From: an uncultured Lachnospiraceae bacterium
GTDB taxonomy: Bacteria > Bacillota > Clostridia > Lachnospirales > Lachnospiraceae
Direction of reading: 5' to 3'
Assembly: GCA_905235345.1 (NCBI GenBank)
Contig: CAJOLO010000142.1
Location: 1-8,120, forward strand
Length of the DNA: 8,120 bases
Positions 1-5,740 of the stretch are shown piece after piece. Positions within the stretch are counted from its first letter, which is position 1. Each line of letters starts with the position of its first letter. The notes below the pieces were generated by a model. That model made no database searches, was not told the origin of the DNA, and saw nothing but the letters and a program-made list of their open reading frames with translations. The translations under genes and the position numbers were made by a program.

Positions 1-11
1 TGTATACAAAC

Positions 12-47
12 TCAATTTATAATACAACAAATAATGGCAATAATCAA
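12..47 (-). promoter_or_regulatory. possible leftward promoter, divergent from glnS
   Basis: On the minus strand, TTGATT (42-47) and TATTAT (19-24) are separated by exactly 17 bp, with a predicted start near 12. This would drive a gene beyond the left edge. The region is very AT-rich, so a chance match is quite possible. No coding sequence is seen between 1 and 150. Confidence 0.25.
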
Positions 48-75
48 ATAAAATTGAAAAATTAAAAATAACATT

Positions 76-104
76 TTGACGTCAGTGTATATGTATGCTA
101 AAAT
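76..104 (+). promoter_or_regulatory. glnS promoter, sigma-A type with extended -10
   Basis: The -35 box TTGACG (76-81) and the -10 box TAAAAT (99-104) have a 17-bp spacer. A TG at 96-97, one base before the -10, makes it an extended -10. The predicted start is about 111, giving a short leader of about 40 nt with no room for a riboswitch or T-box. Expression of glnS therefore appears not to use a tRNA-sensing leader. Confidence 0.7.
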
Positions 105-150
105 AAATATAATTGTGTAAAGAATTATATATTAATAAAGGAGAGAATTT

Positions 151-1851
151 ATGGCGGGTTTAGATAATAATTCGGATAATATAGATGAGAATGGTAGCGA
201 AGTTGTTTCCAGGAATTTTATAGAACAGATTATAGATAATGATTTAGAGGAGGGTAAGTATGAGAAGATAGTTACAAGATTTCCTCCTGAACCTAATGGA
301 TATCTGCATATCGGACATGCAAAGTCTATAATTCTTAATTCGGGAATAGCTAAACAGTATAACGGGACATTTAATTTTAGATTTGATGATACCAATCCTA
401 CAAAGGAGAAGACAGAGTTTGTTGACTCTATATTAGAGGATGTCAGATGGCTTGGAGCAGATTTCGGTGACAAGATATATTATGCGTCTGATTATTTCGA
501 TGATATGTATGAGGCAGCAGTGAAACTTATCAATAAGGGTAAGGCATATGTATGTGATCTTTCCGCGGATGAGATAAGACAGTATCGCGGAACGCTCAAG
601 GAACCGGGTAAGGAAAGTCCATATAGAAACAGAAGTATAGAGGAGAATCTTGATCTCTTTGAGCGCATGAAGAATGGAGAGTTTCCTGATGGAAGCAAGG
701 TACTTCGTGCCAAGATTGATATGGCATCGCCTAATATAAATATGCGTGATCCGGTTATATATAGGATTGCAAGGATGGAGCATCACAGAACAGGAGATAA
801 ATGGTGCATTTACCCTATGTATGATTTTGCACATCCAATCGAGGACGCAGTGGAGGGTGTCACACATTCTTTGTGTACGTTAGAGTTTGAGGATCACAGA
901 CCATTATATGACTGGGTTGTGAAGGAGTTGGAATATGAATTTCCTCCTAAGCAGATTGAGTTTGCAAAGCTTTACCTTCAGAACGTTATCACAGGTAAGA
1001 GATATATTAAGAAGCTGGTTGAGGATAAGATTGTTGACGGCTGGGATGATCCAAGACTTGTTACAATAAGTGCACTTAGAAGAAAAGGTGTTACTCCGGA
1101 AGCTATACGAATGTTTATTGAGCTTTCCGGAATTTCCAAAGCTAATTCTGTATCAGATATGGCTATGTTGGAATATTGTATAAGGGAAGATCTTAGGATG
1201 AAAGCTAAGCGTTTTATGGCGGTTATTGATCCGATAAAGCTTGTTATTGACAATTATCCGGAGGGAGAATCAGAACTTCTTGAGGTTGAGAATAATCAGG
1301 AGAATGAGGAATTAGGAAAGCGTGAGGTAAGCTTTAGCAGAGAGTTATATATCGAGAGAGAAGACTTTATGGAAGAGCCTCCCAAGAAGTATTTCAGATT
1401 ATTTCCGGGTAATGAGGTCAGACTCAAGAATGCTTATTTTGTTACATGTACCGACTATGTAAAAGACGAATCAGGCAAGGTTGTTGAGGTTCATTGTACT
1501 TATGATCCGGCCACGAAGTCCGGCTCCGGCTTTGAAGGAAGAAAGGTTAAAGGTACAATTCATTGGGTTGACGCCGGTACAGCTGTTGATGCGACCGTTA
1601 GATTATATGAGAATCTTATTGCAGAGGGTGATGAGGTGCTTAATGACGATTATTCTAATCTTAATCCGAATTCACTGGTTGAGATGAAGAATTGTAAGCT
1701 TGAGGAAGCTTTTTCAGATGCCTGCCCGGGGGAACGCTATCAGTTCCTAAGACATGGCTTTTTCTGTGTGGATTCAAAGGATTCATCACAGGATAATCTT
1801 GTTTTTAACAGAATTGTATCTCTTAAGAGCTCATATAAACCGGGCAAGTAA
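151..1851 (+). CDS. glnS: glutaminyl-tRNA synthetase (GlnRS)
   Basis: Class I aminoacyl-tRNA synthetase that joins glutamine to tRNA-Gln using ATP in the cytoplasm. The Rossmann catalytic domain opens with PPEPNGYLHIGHAKS at residues 45-59, which contains the HIGH motif (53-56), followed by RFDDTNP (77-83). A catalytic-domain signature, GWDDPRLVT, lies at 297-305. At the KMSKS loop, where E. coli has VMSKR, this protein has VITGKR (279-284), keeping only the last Lys-Arg. The C-terminal half (about 340-566) matches the anticodon-binding beta-barrels, with GTIHWVDAG (468-476) and FLRHGFFCVD (532-541). At 566 aa it is close to the usual 550-560 and has no YqeY fusion. The start is set by AAAGGAGAG at 137-145, 5 nt before the ATG. 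GlnRS rather than GluRS is favoured by the barrel-type C-terminus. Firmicutes often make Gln-tRNA indirectly through GatCAB, so direct charging here is a lineage trait, probably old gene transfer. Confidence 0.95.
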   Translation: MAGLDNNSDNIDENGSEVVSRNFIEQIIDNDLEEGKYEKIVTRFPPEPNGYLHIGHAKSIILNSGIAKQYNGTFNFRFDDTNPTKEKTEFVDSILEDVRWLGADFGDKIYYASDYFDDMYEAAVKLINKGKAYVCDLSADEIRQYRGTLKEPGKESPYRNRSIEENLDLFERMKNGEFPDGSKVLRAKIDMASPNINMRDPVIYRIARMEHHRTGDKWCIYPMYDFAHPIEDAVEGVTHSLCTLEFEDHRPLYDWVVKELEYEFPPKQIEFAKLYLQNVITGKRYIKKLVEDKIVDGWDDPRLVTISALRRKGVTPEAIRMFIELSGISKANSVSDMAMLEYCIREDLRMKAKRFMAVIDPIKLVIDNYPEGESELLEVENNQENEELGKREVSFSRELYIEREDFMEEPPKKYFRLFPGNEVRLKNAYFVTCTDYVKDESGKVVEVHCTYDPATKSGSGFEGRKVKGTIHWVDAGTAVDATVRLYENLIAEGDEVLNDDYSNLNPNSLVEMKNCKLEEAFSDACPGERYQFLRHGFFCVDSKDSSQDNLVFNRIVSLKSSYKPGK

Positions 1852-1860
1852 TGGTATAAT
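1852..1860 (+). promoter_or_regulatory. possible extended -10 promoter between glnS and the papain-like gene
   Basis: TGGTATAAT (1852-1860) is a perfect extended -10 (TGnTATAAT) beginning in the last base of the glnS stop codon. No recognisable -35 lies 16-18 bp upstream. If active, transcription would start near 1867 and give a leader of only about 15 nt, just enough for the ribosome binding site. The downstream gene may also be read from the glnS promoter. Confidence 0.35.
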
Positions 1861-1881
1861 GATTAATGGAAGAGGTTATAT

Positions 1882-2499
1882 ATGTCAGGATTTAACAATG
1901 GACAGAAATACATATATGTGATGCTTAGCCGTACCCATACAATTCCGGCAAGGCTGATACGTTTATATACAGGTAATCCTTATTCACATACATCAATTGC
2001 TCTTGATTCCGAACTTAAGCAGATGTACAGCTTTGCCAGAAAAGGAGTATGGAATCCTTTTGACAGCGGATTCATTAAGGAGAATATTGACTCGGGTGTA
2101 TTTGGCAGAGATAAGAATGTGTATTGCAGTATATATGCTGTTCCGGTGACAGATGAGCAGTACCAGGCAATCAAAGATGAGATTTCTTGTTTTATTAAGA
2201 ATCAGGATGAATATGGTTATAATTATACCGGACTTGTGTTTGCAATGTTCGGGAAGAATATTGAGGATGGAAAGCATTTTTTATGCTCGCAGTTTGTAAA
2301 TCATATATTCTATAAAAGTGGTATGTCATTGTTTGATAAGGAGAATACTCTGGTAAAGCCATATGATTTTCATATAAAACTAAAACATTACAGGATATAC
2401 AGAGGTAAGCTCACAGAGTATCATCATTTTCTTGAGAAACGTCCTGATATTGGTTTGGTTGACTGGGATGACTATGTTATCCCATCCTATCCGGCATGA
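1882..2499 (+). CDS. permuted NlpC/P60 (YiiX-like) papain-fold protein, putative cysteine amidase/peptidase
   Basis: A 205-aa protein of no assigned pathway. The motif GNPYSHTSIAL (31-41) carries a conserved-type His36, and HFLCSQFVNHIF (132-143) carries Cys135. Having the His before the Cys is the hallmark of the circularly permuted NlpC/P60 papain-like families such as YiiX/YaeF; the third catalytic residue cannot be assigned by eye. The segment MYSFARKGVWNPFDSGFIKE (48-67) resembles the loop after the His in Lachnospiraceae relatives as I remember them. There is no signal peptide or membrane segment, so a cytosolic role on an amide, thioester or lipid-like substrate is more likely than wall hydrolysis, though this is inference. 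The start is supported by AGAGG at 1871-1875, 6 nt before the ATG. It lies 30 bp after glnS in the same direction, but no functional link to GlnRS is evident. Confidence 0.7.
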   Translation: MSGFNNGQKYIYVMLSRTHTIPARLIRLYTGNPYSHTSIALDSELKQMYSFARKGVWNPFDSGFIKENIDSGVFGRDKNVYCSIYAVPVTDEQYQAIKDEISCFIKNQDEYGYNYTGLVFAMFGKNIEDGKHFLCSQFVNHIFYKSGMSLFDKENTLVKPYDFHIKLKHYRIYRGKLTEYHHFLEKRPDIGLVDWDDYVIPSYPA

Positions 2500-2552
2500 C
2501 TATGTATATATTTATTTTATTCATGTATGTACATTAGAATATATCACAACAA

Positions 2553-3290
2553 TTATTTTTCGAATTCTTTTATGTCCGGTGTAATTGCACTGTGGGTCTT
2601 TAATACCGCACGTGGCAGGGCATCCTTAGAGTTTTTCCATGGTTCATTCTGATATCTGTAATCGAATTTGTTAATGAACCACTCAATGTCCTCCTGCATG
2701 CGAGTCATGTTATCAAAATATACGGTCTTGATATCCGAAAGAAAGTTATTAAGCACATCCTTCGAAAGAAAGTCCGGTGCCTTGTCATAAAGCATAGCAA
2801 AGTGGTATGTGCAAAATCCCTTTGAGTTTTTTATTTTGTCTGAAAAGGCAGGATCTTTTTTGTACAAATGAAATATTGTATCCACATATCTGTCAAAAGT
2901 GTCATTGATCCGGTCACATATAAAGCATTTGTGTGAGAGATTATCCACATAAGCACCCAGCGATGAAGACTCTCTTTTTTTGAAAAGAGAACCGCTTGAA
3001 GGATTGCTGCCGGACGATAATGATTTAAGATCCTTAGTTATCTTTTGCATATGAGTGCTTAATATCAAAGCCAGACCTAATCTGTTCTTTTCCTGATAGA
3101 GCATCTGAATATGTTTTTCGCAGAAACCTGCTTCATCGGTCATGGCTCGGTTGTCATCCTCCATGTAGCTTGGACCTAATGTATATTCAATGGCATTTCT
3201 CTCAAGCTGTTCTTTCATTTTACAAAGAGGACATTCACAGTCGCTCTCAAAGACTTCGTTGACCGGTATTGTGTATAATTGTTCTTTCAT
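2553..3290 (-). CDS. uncharacterised protein with duplicated CxxC...GFCxxH modules (DUF6062-like)
   Basis: A 245-aa protein of unknown function, resembling the Firmicute family I recall as DUF6062; that name needs a profile search. It has two half-repeats. The first has Cys20-x2-Cys23, then GFCEKH with Cys57-x2-His60; an extra Cys18 makes the opening CxCPLC. The second has Cys122-x2-Cys125, then GFCTYH with Cys160-x2-His163. The gaps between the pairs are 33 and 34 residues, and both GFCxxH motifs are followed by two residues and MLY. This suggests two metal sites (probably zinc, C3H each) from an ancient duplication. A Ser-rich linker (about 90-110) separates them, and the C-terminal third (about 170-245) is predicted helical and charged. 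There is no signal peptide. The start is supported by AGGAG (complement of 3301-3305), 10 nt before the ATG. It is 146 bp downstream of the PHP gene on the same strand and could be co-transcribed with it. A zinc-binding regulatory or adaptor role would be a guess. Confidence 0.72.
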   Translation of the reverse strand: MKEQLYTIPVNEVFESDCECPLCKMKEQLERNAIEYTLGPSYMEDDNRAMTDEAGFCEKHIQMLYQEKNRLGLALILSTHMQKITKDLKSLSSGSNPSSGSLFKKRESSSLGAYVDNLSHKCFICDRINDTFDRYVDTIFHLYKKDPAFSDKIKNSKGFCTYHFAMLYDKAPDFLSKDVLNNFLSDIKTVYFDNMTRMQEDIEWFINKFDYRYQNEPWKNSKDALPRAVLKTHSAITPDIKEFEK

Positions 3291-3417
3291 AATCGTATAT
3301 CTCCTATGGTATATGTGTATTCATATTCTGAATTAATCTATTAATCTGTATAAATAGTCATATGTATAAATATAAATAATGTTATATATTCATAATTCTG
3401 TTATCTGTGTAGCTCTG

Positions 3418-3433
3418 TATTATCAAGATAATA
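3418..3433. repeat. AT-rich perfect inverted repeat between the two leftward genes
   Basis: TATTATC (3418-3424) and GATAATA (3427-3433) are perfect reverse complements separated by AA, just downstream of the PHP stop codon on the minus strand. The stem is too AT-rich and lacks a T-tract, so a terminator is unlikely. It could be an operator for the downstream gene or chance. I found no convincing promoter for the DUF6062-like gene in 3291-3436. Confidence 0.3.
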
Positions 3434-3436
3434 TAT

Positions 3437-4255
3437 TCAAAGTGGCAGAAATTCCGGCTTGCGTTCTTTATATACAGTATAATATCTGTATCCGAGTGAT
3501 GTCATGATGTCATATGCGTTTTCAAATCCGGAACCTATATTCTCTTTGATATGTGCATCACTTCCGATGGTAATTATTTCACCGCCAAGCTCTTTGTACA
3601 TCTTAAGTATCTCTATGTGGGGATGAGGATAACCAATCTTGGCAATTCCCGAGGTGTTTATTTCTATACCTTTGCCGTGTTCAATAAGCCTTTTTAGCAG
3701 TACCTCGAATATATCGCGATAATCATCAAAATGAAATTCAAAGCTTTGATCCGGACAGTAGCGTACTGCATAATCAAGATGACCGTATATGTCAAATCCA
3801 TCGGTAAGAAGTACATTTTCTGCTTCAGATGAGAAATATTCCCGATAAGCCTCTACGTTAGACCTGCCATCATAGTAAGAAGTGTAATATGGATCACCAT
3901 TAGTCAGTGAGGTGAGGTGTGATGAACCTATTATGAAATCGAAGGGATAGGAGTTTGAGAGTGATGATATGCGGGAAGCAACATCGGGACATATCCCCTG
4001 TTCTATACCTATACGGACTTCGATACTGTTCTTATACTGCTCACGCAGATTAAAAAGCGTATCGATATATGTATCGAAATCGAGCTGGAAATCTACATCG
4101 GGTTGAGCGGGATTGACAGGAAAGTCCATGTCGTGATGGTCAGTGAAATATGCATATTTAAATCCCTTTGTAATACAGGTTTCTATAATCGCTTCCGGTG
4201 ATTCGTTAGAATCTGATGAAAAACGTGAGTGTACATGTGAGTCTGCCAGAATCAT
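3437..4255 (-). CDS. PHP-domain phosphoesterase, histidinol-phosphatase (HisJ/HisK) family
   Basis: A 272-aa metal-dependent phosphoesterase of the PHP superfamily, closest in style to histidinol phosphatase (histidinol phosphate to histidinol, the penultimate step of histidine synthesis). The metal-ligand motifs appear in family order: DSHVHS with His7 and His9; FTDHHD with Asp39, His40 and His41; GIEQG with Glu85; IGSSH with His113; YGHLDY with His159; EINTSG (198-203); and GSDAH with Asp233 and His235. Length fits the family (about 260-280 aa). The start is set by GGAGGA (complement of 4261-4266), 5 nt before the ATG. No other his genes are in the window, and PHP proteins of this type also act on other phosphomonoesters, so substrate specificity is not established and I give no symbol. 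It is divergent from gap and upstream of the DUF6062-like gene. Confidence 0.85.
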   Translation of the reverse strand: MILADSHVHSRFSSDSNESPEAIIETCITKGFKYAYFTDHHDMDFPVNPAQPDVDFQLDFDTYIDTLFNLREQYKNSIEVRIGIEQGICPDVASRISSLSNSYPFDFIIGSSHLTSLTNGDPYYTSYYDGRSNVEAYREYFSSEAENVLLTDGFDIYGHLDYAVRYCPDQSFEFHFDDYRDIFEVLLKRLIEHGKGIEINTSGIAKIGYPHPHIEILKMYKELGGEIITIGSDAHIKENIGSGFENAYDIMTSLGYRYYTVYKERKPEFLPL

Positions 4256-4344
4256 ATTAATCCTCCATTATTATCTATTATTATAAATATGAGACAATCT
4301 GTTTGGTAAAAATAAACAATATTTTTGCGTAATGATATCTTTTA

Positions 4345-4380
4345 TTTATCAATTATAAAGTTTGTAATATAAAAAAACAA
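4345..4380 (-). promoter_or_regulatory. promoter for the PHP-domain gene
   Basis: On the minus strand, TTGTTT (4375-4380) and a perfect TATAAT (4352-4357) are 17 bp apart, with a predicted start near 4345 and a leader of about 90 nt to the ATG at 4255. The upstream side is rich in A/T tracts. A second TATAAT-like box nearer the gene has a poor -35 and was not preferred. Confidence 0.5.
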
Positions 4381-4424
4381 TCATATTTTAACATAGCTGA
4401 AAAAAAACGTCCACAAAATCTGAA

Positions 4425-4448
4425 TTACCACTTGAAATTTGGTGGTAA
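4425..4448. promoter_or_regulatory. candidate operator: inverted repeat over the gap promoter
   Basis: TTACCAC (4425-4431) and GTGGTAA (4442-4448) are perfect reverse complements with a 10-bp spacer. The -35 box of the gap promoter fills the first six bases of that spacer, and the right arm lies between the -35 and -10. The arms are centred 17 bp apart, the layout of a dimeric helix-turn-helix regulator, and binding would block RNA polymerase. It does not match the Rex, CcpA or CggR consensus sequences I know, so the regulator is unidentified. Confidence 0.55.
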
Positions 4449-4460
4449 AAAATGTATTAT
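4432..4460 (+). promoter_or_regulatory. gap promoter, sigma-A type
   Basis: TTGAAA (4432-4437) and TATTAT (4455-4460) are separated by exactly 17 bp, with five of six matches to consensus in each box. Transcription is predicted to start at about 4467. This is the only strong promoter seen upstream of gap, so it probably drives the whole gap-pgk-tpiA group. Confidence 0.7.
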
Positions 4461-4466
4461 AGACGC

Positions 4467-4532
4467 ATGGGTGTCCGGACAAGCCTCGAAGCGTATTGCT
4501 TATATATTGATACAGGTCTTTATGTGGCGTGA
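4467..4532 (+). CDS. possible 21-residue leader peptide (leaderless uORF)
   Basis: An ATG at 4467 opens a 21-codon frame ending in TGA at 4530-4532 and encoding a peptide beginning MGVRTSLEAY. It has no Shine-Dalgarno, but the ATG falls exactly where the gap promoter predicts the transcript to start, so only leaderless initiation could translate it. The peptide has no run of a single amino acid typical of attenuators. An open frame of this length is common by chance; treat as unproven. Confidence 0.12.
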   Translation: MGVRTSLEAYCLYIDTGLYVA

Positions 4533-4593
4533 CGTAATATGGCTGATTTAGTCGGCATCACAAGAAAATATACATTTTAGGAGGATTTATTTA
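4467..4593 (+). promoter_or_regulatory. long, possibly structured 5' leader of gap
   Basis: The predicted transcript has about 127 nt before the gap ATG. Possible helices are: ACGC (4463-4466, just at the predicted start) with GCGT (4491-4494); the palindrome GTCCGGAC (4473-4480); AAGC/GCTT (4489-4492 with 4498-4501), which competes with the first; ATATT...AC..GTC (4504-4518) with GACGTAATAT (4531-4540); and a 6-bp hairpin GCTGAT-TTA-GTCGGC (4542-4556) with two G-U pairs. It ends with AGGAGG (4579-4584), 9 nt before the gap ATG. No U-tract follows any helix, so transcription termination inside the leader is unlikely. It does not match a riboswitch class I recognise. Confidence 0.35.
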
Positions 4594-5631
4594 ATGGCAG
4601 TAAAAGTAGCGATCAATGGATTTGGACGTATTGGACGTCTTGCATTTCGTCAGATGTTCGACGCAGAGGGTTATGAGGTAGTAGCAATCAACGATTTAAC
4701 CAAGCCTTCAATGCTTGCTCATTTGCTTAAGTATGATACAGCTCAGGGCGGATATGCTGGTGTAATCGGACAGGAGCTTCATACAGTTTCTGCAGATGAT
4801 GATGCTAATACAATTACTGTAGATGGTAAGACTTTAAAGATTTACAAAGAGGCAGACGCTAAGAATTGTCCTTGGGGTGAGCTTAATGTAGATGTTGTAC
4901 TTGAGTGTACAGGTTTCTACTGCTCAAAGGATAAGTCACAGGCTCATATCGATGCAGGTGCTAAGAAGGTAGTTATTTCAGCTCCGGCCGGCAATGACCT
5001 TAAGACAATCGTATATTCAGTTAATGAGAAGACTTTGACAACTGATGATAAGATTATTTCTGCAGCTTCTTGTACAACCAACTGTCTTGCACCTATGGCT
5101 GACGCTCTTAATAAGTATGCTCCAATTCAGAGTGGTATCATGAGCACAATTCATGCTTATACAGGTGATCAGATGATCCTTGACGGACCACACAGAAAGG
5201 GTGATCTTCGTCGTGCACGTGCAGGTGCTGCTAACATTGTTCCGAACTCAACAGGTGCTGCTAAGGCAATTGGTTTAGTTATTCCTGAACTTAATGGTAA
5301 GTTGATCGGTTCTGCACAGCGTGTTCCTGTTCCTACAGGTTCTACAACAATTCTTACTGCAGTTGTTAAGAAAGCAGATGTTACTGTTGAAGGTATCAAT
5401 GCTGCAATGAAGGCTGCTGCAAGCGAGTCATTTGGTTATAATGAGGATCCTATCGTATCTTCAGATGTTATCGGTATGAGATTTGGTTCATTGTTTGATT
5501 CAACTCAGACAATGGTTAGCCAGATTGATGGTGATCTCTATGAGGTACAGGTTGTATCTTGGTATGATAACGAGAACTCATACACATCTCAGATGGTTCG
5601 TACAATTAAGTACTTCGCTGAGTTAGGCTGA
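4594..5631 (+). CDS. gap: glyceraldehyde-3-phosphate dehydrogenase (GAPDH)
   Basis: A cytosolic glycolytic enzyme that converts glyceraldehyde-3-phosphate, phosphate and NAD+ to 1,3-bisphosphoglycerate and NADH. The N-terminal Rossmann domain shows INGFGRIGR (7-15), and AINDL with Asp34 at the end of the second strand indicates NAD rather than NADP preference. The active-site motif SAASCTTNCLAP (156-167) carries the nucleophile Cys160, and STIHAYT (184-190) carries the general base His187. LRRARAGA (205-212) and SWYDNENSY (322-330) match the phosphate-binding and C-terminal segments of the family. At 345 aa it is slightly longer than typical bacterial GapA (about 335). The start is set by AGGAGG (4579-4584). 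It is the first gene of a gap-pgk-tpiA cluster and is followed by a strong hairpin before pgk. Codon choice looks biased toward a limited set, as expected for a highly expressed gene. Confidence 0.97.
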   Translation: MAVKVAINGFGRIGRLAFRQMFDAEGYEVVAINDLTKPSMLAHLLKYDTAQGGYAGVIGQELHTVSADDDANTITVDGKTLKIYKEADAKNCPWGELNVDVVLECTGFYCSKDKSQAHIDAGAKKVVISAPAGNDLKTIVYSVNEKTLTTDDKIISAASCTTNCLAPMADALNKYAPIQSGIMSTIHAYTGDQMILDGPHRKGDLRRARAGAANIVPNSTGAAKAIGLVIPELNGKLIGSAQRVPVPTGSTTILTAVVKKADVTVEGINAAMKAAASESFGYNEDPIVSSDVIGMRFGSLFDSTQTMVSQIDGDLYEVQVVSWYDNENSYTSQMVRTIKYFAELG

Positions 5632-5671
5632 TTGAGTTATTAAGAATATTCAAGAGCTATAACAAAGACCT

Positions 5672-5714
5672 AAAGGGGTCCGGTCTGAATGGACCGGACC
5701 CCCTTTATTATAAT
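5672..5714 (+). terminator. GC-rich hairpin between gap and pgk, probable partial terminator
   Basis: GGGGTCCGGTC (5675-5685) pairs perfectly over 11 bp with GACCGGACCCC (5692-5702), with loop TGAATG. One unpaired C is followed by TTTATTATAATT, a broken U-tract, and AAA (5672-5674) can extend the stem against TTT. Stem strength favours termination, while the interrupted U-tract favours leakiness. The hairpin ends only about 25 bp before the pgk ribosome binding site, leaving no room for a full pgk promoter. So pgk-tpiA are probably read by run-through from gap, and the hairpin may also protect the gap mRNA 3' end. Confidence 0.75.
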
Positions 5715-5727
5715 TATTTATATAAAT

Positions 5728-5732
5728 GGAGG
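5728..5732 (+). promoter_or_regulatory. ribosome binding site that decides the pgk start
   Basis: GGAGG at 5728-5732 lies 8 nt before the ATG at 5741. An in-frame ATG at 5726 overlaps this site and has no Shine-Dalgarno of its own, so 5741 is the start; the protein then begins MSLNKKSVDD, as PGKs of this group do. Confidence 0.85.
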
Positions 5733-5740
5733 ACAATGTA

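Noticed and set aside
433..867. 144-codon minus-strand open frame inside glnS
   Set aside because: Antisense shadow of conserved GlnRS coding sequence with no family resemblance.
2500..2552. Possible bidirectional terminator between the convergent genes (ATGTA...TGTACAT inverted sequences)
   Set aside because: Only weak AT-only pairing and no stable stem with a T-tract on either strand.
4256..4593. T-box, fluoride, ZTP or c-di-GMP riboswitch in the PHP-gap intergenic region
   Set aside because: None of the conserved core sequences of these classes that I know is present, and gap is not a usual target.
5169..5399. Minus-strand open frame within gap
   Set aside because: Shadow of gap with biased codons; no supporting start signals.
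5726..5740. In-frame upstream ATG that would add five residues (MEDNV) to PGK
   Set aside because: This ATG overlaps the GGAGG ribosome binding site of the ATG at 5741 and has no site of its own; the family begins at the later Met.
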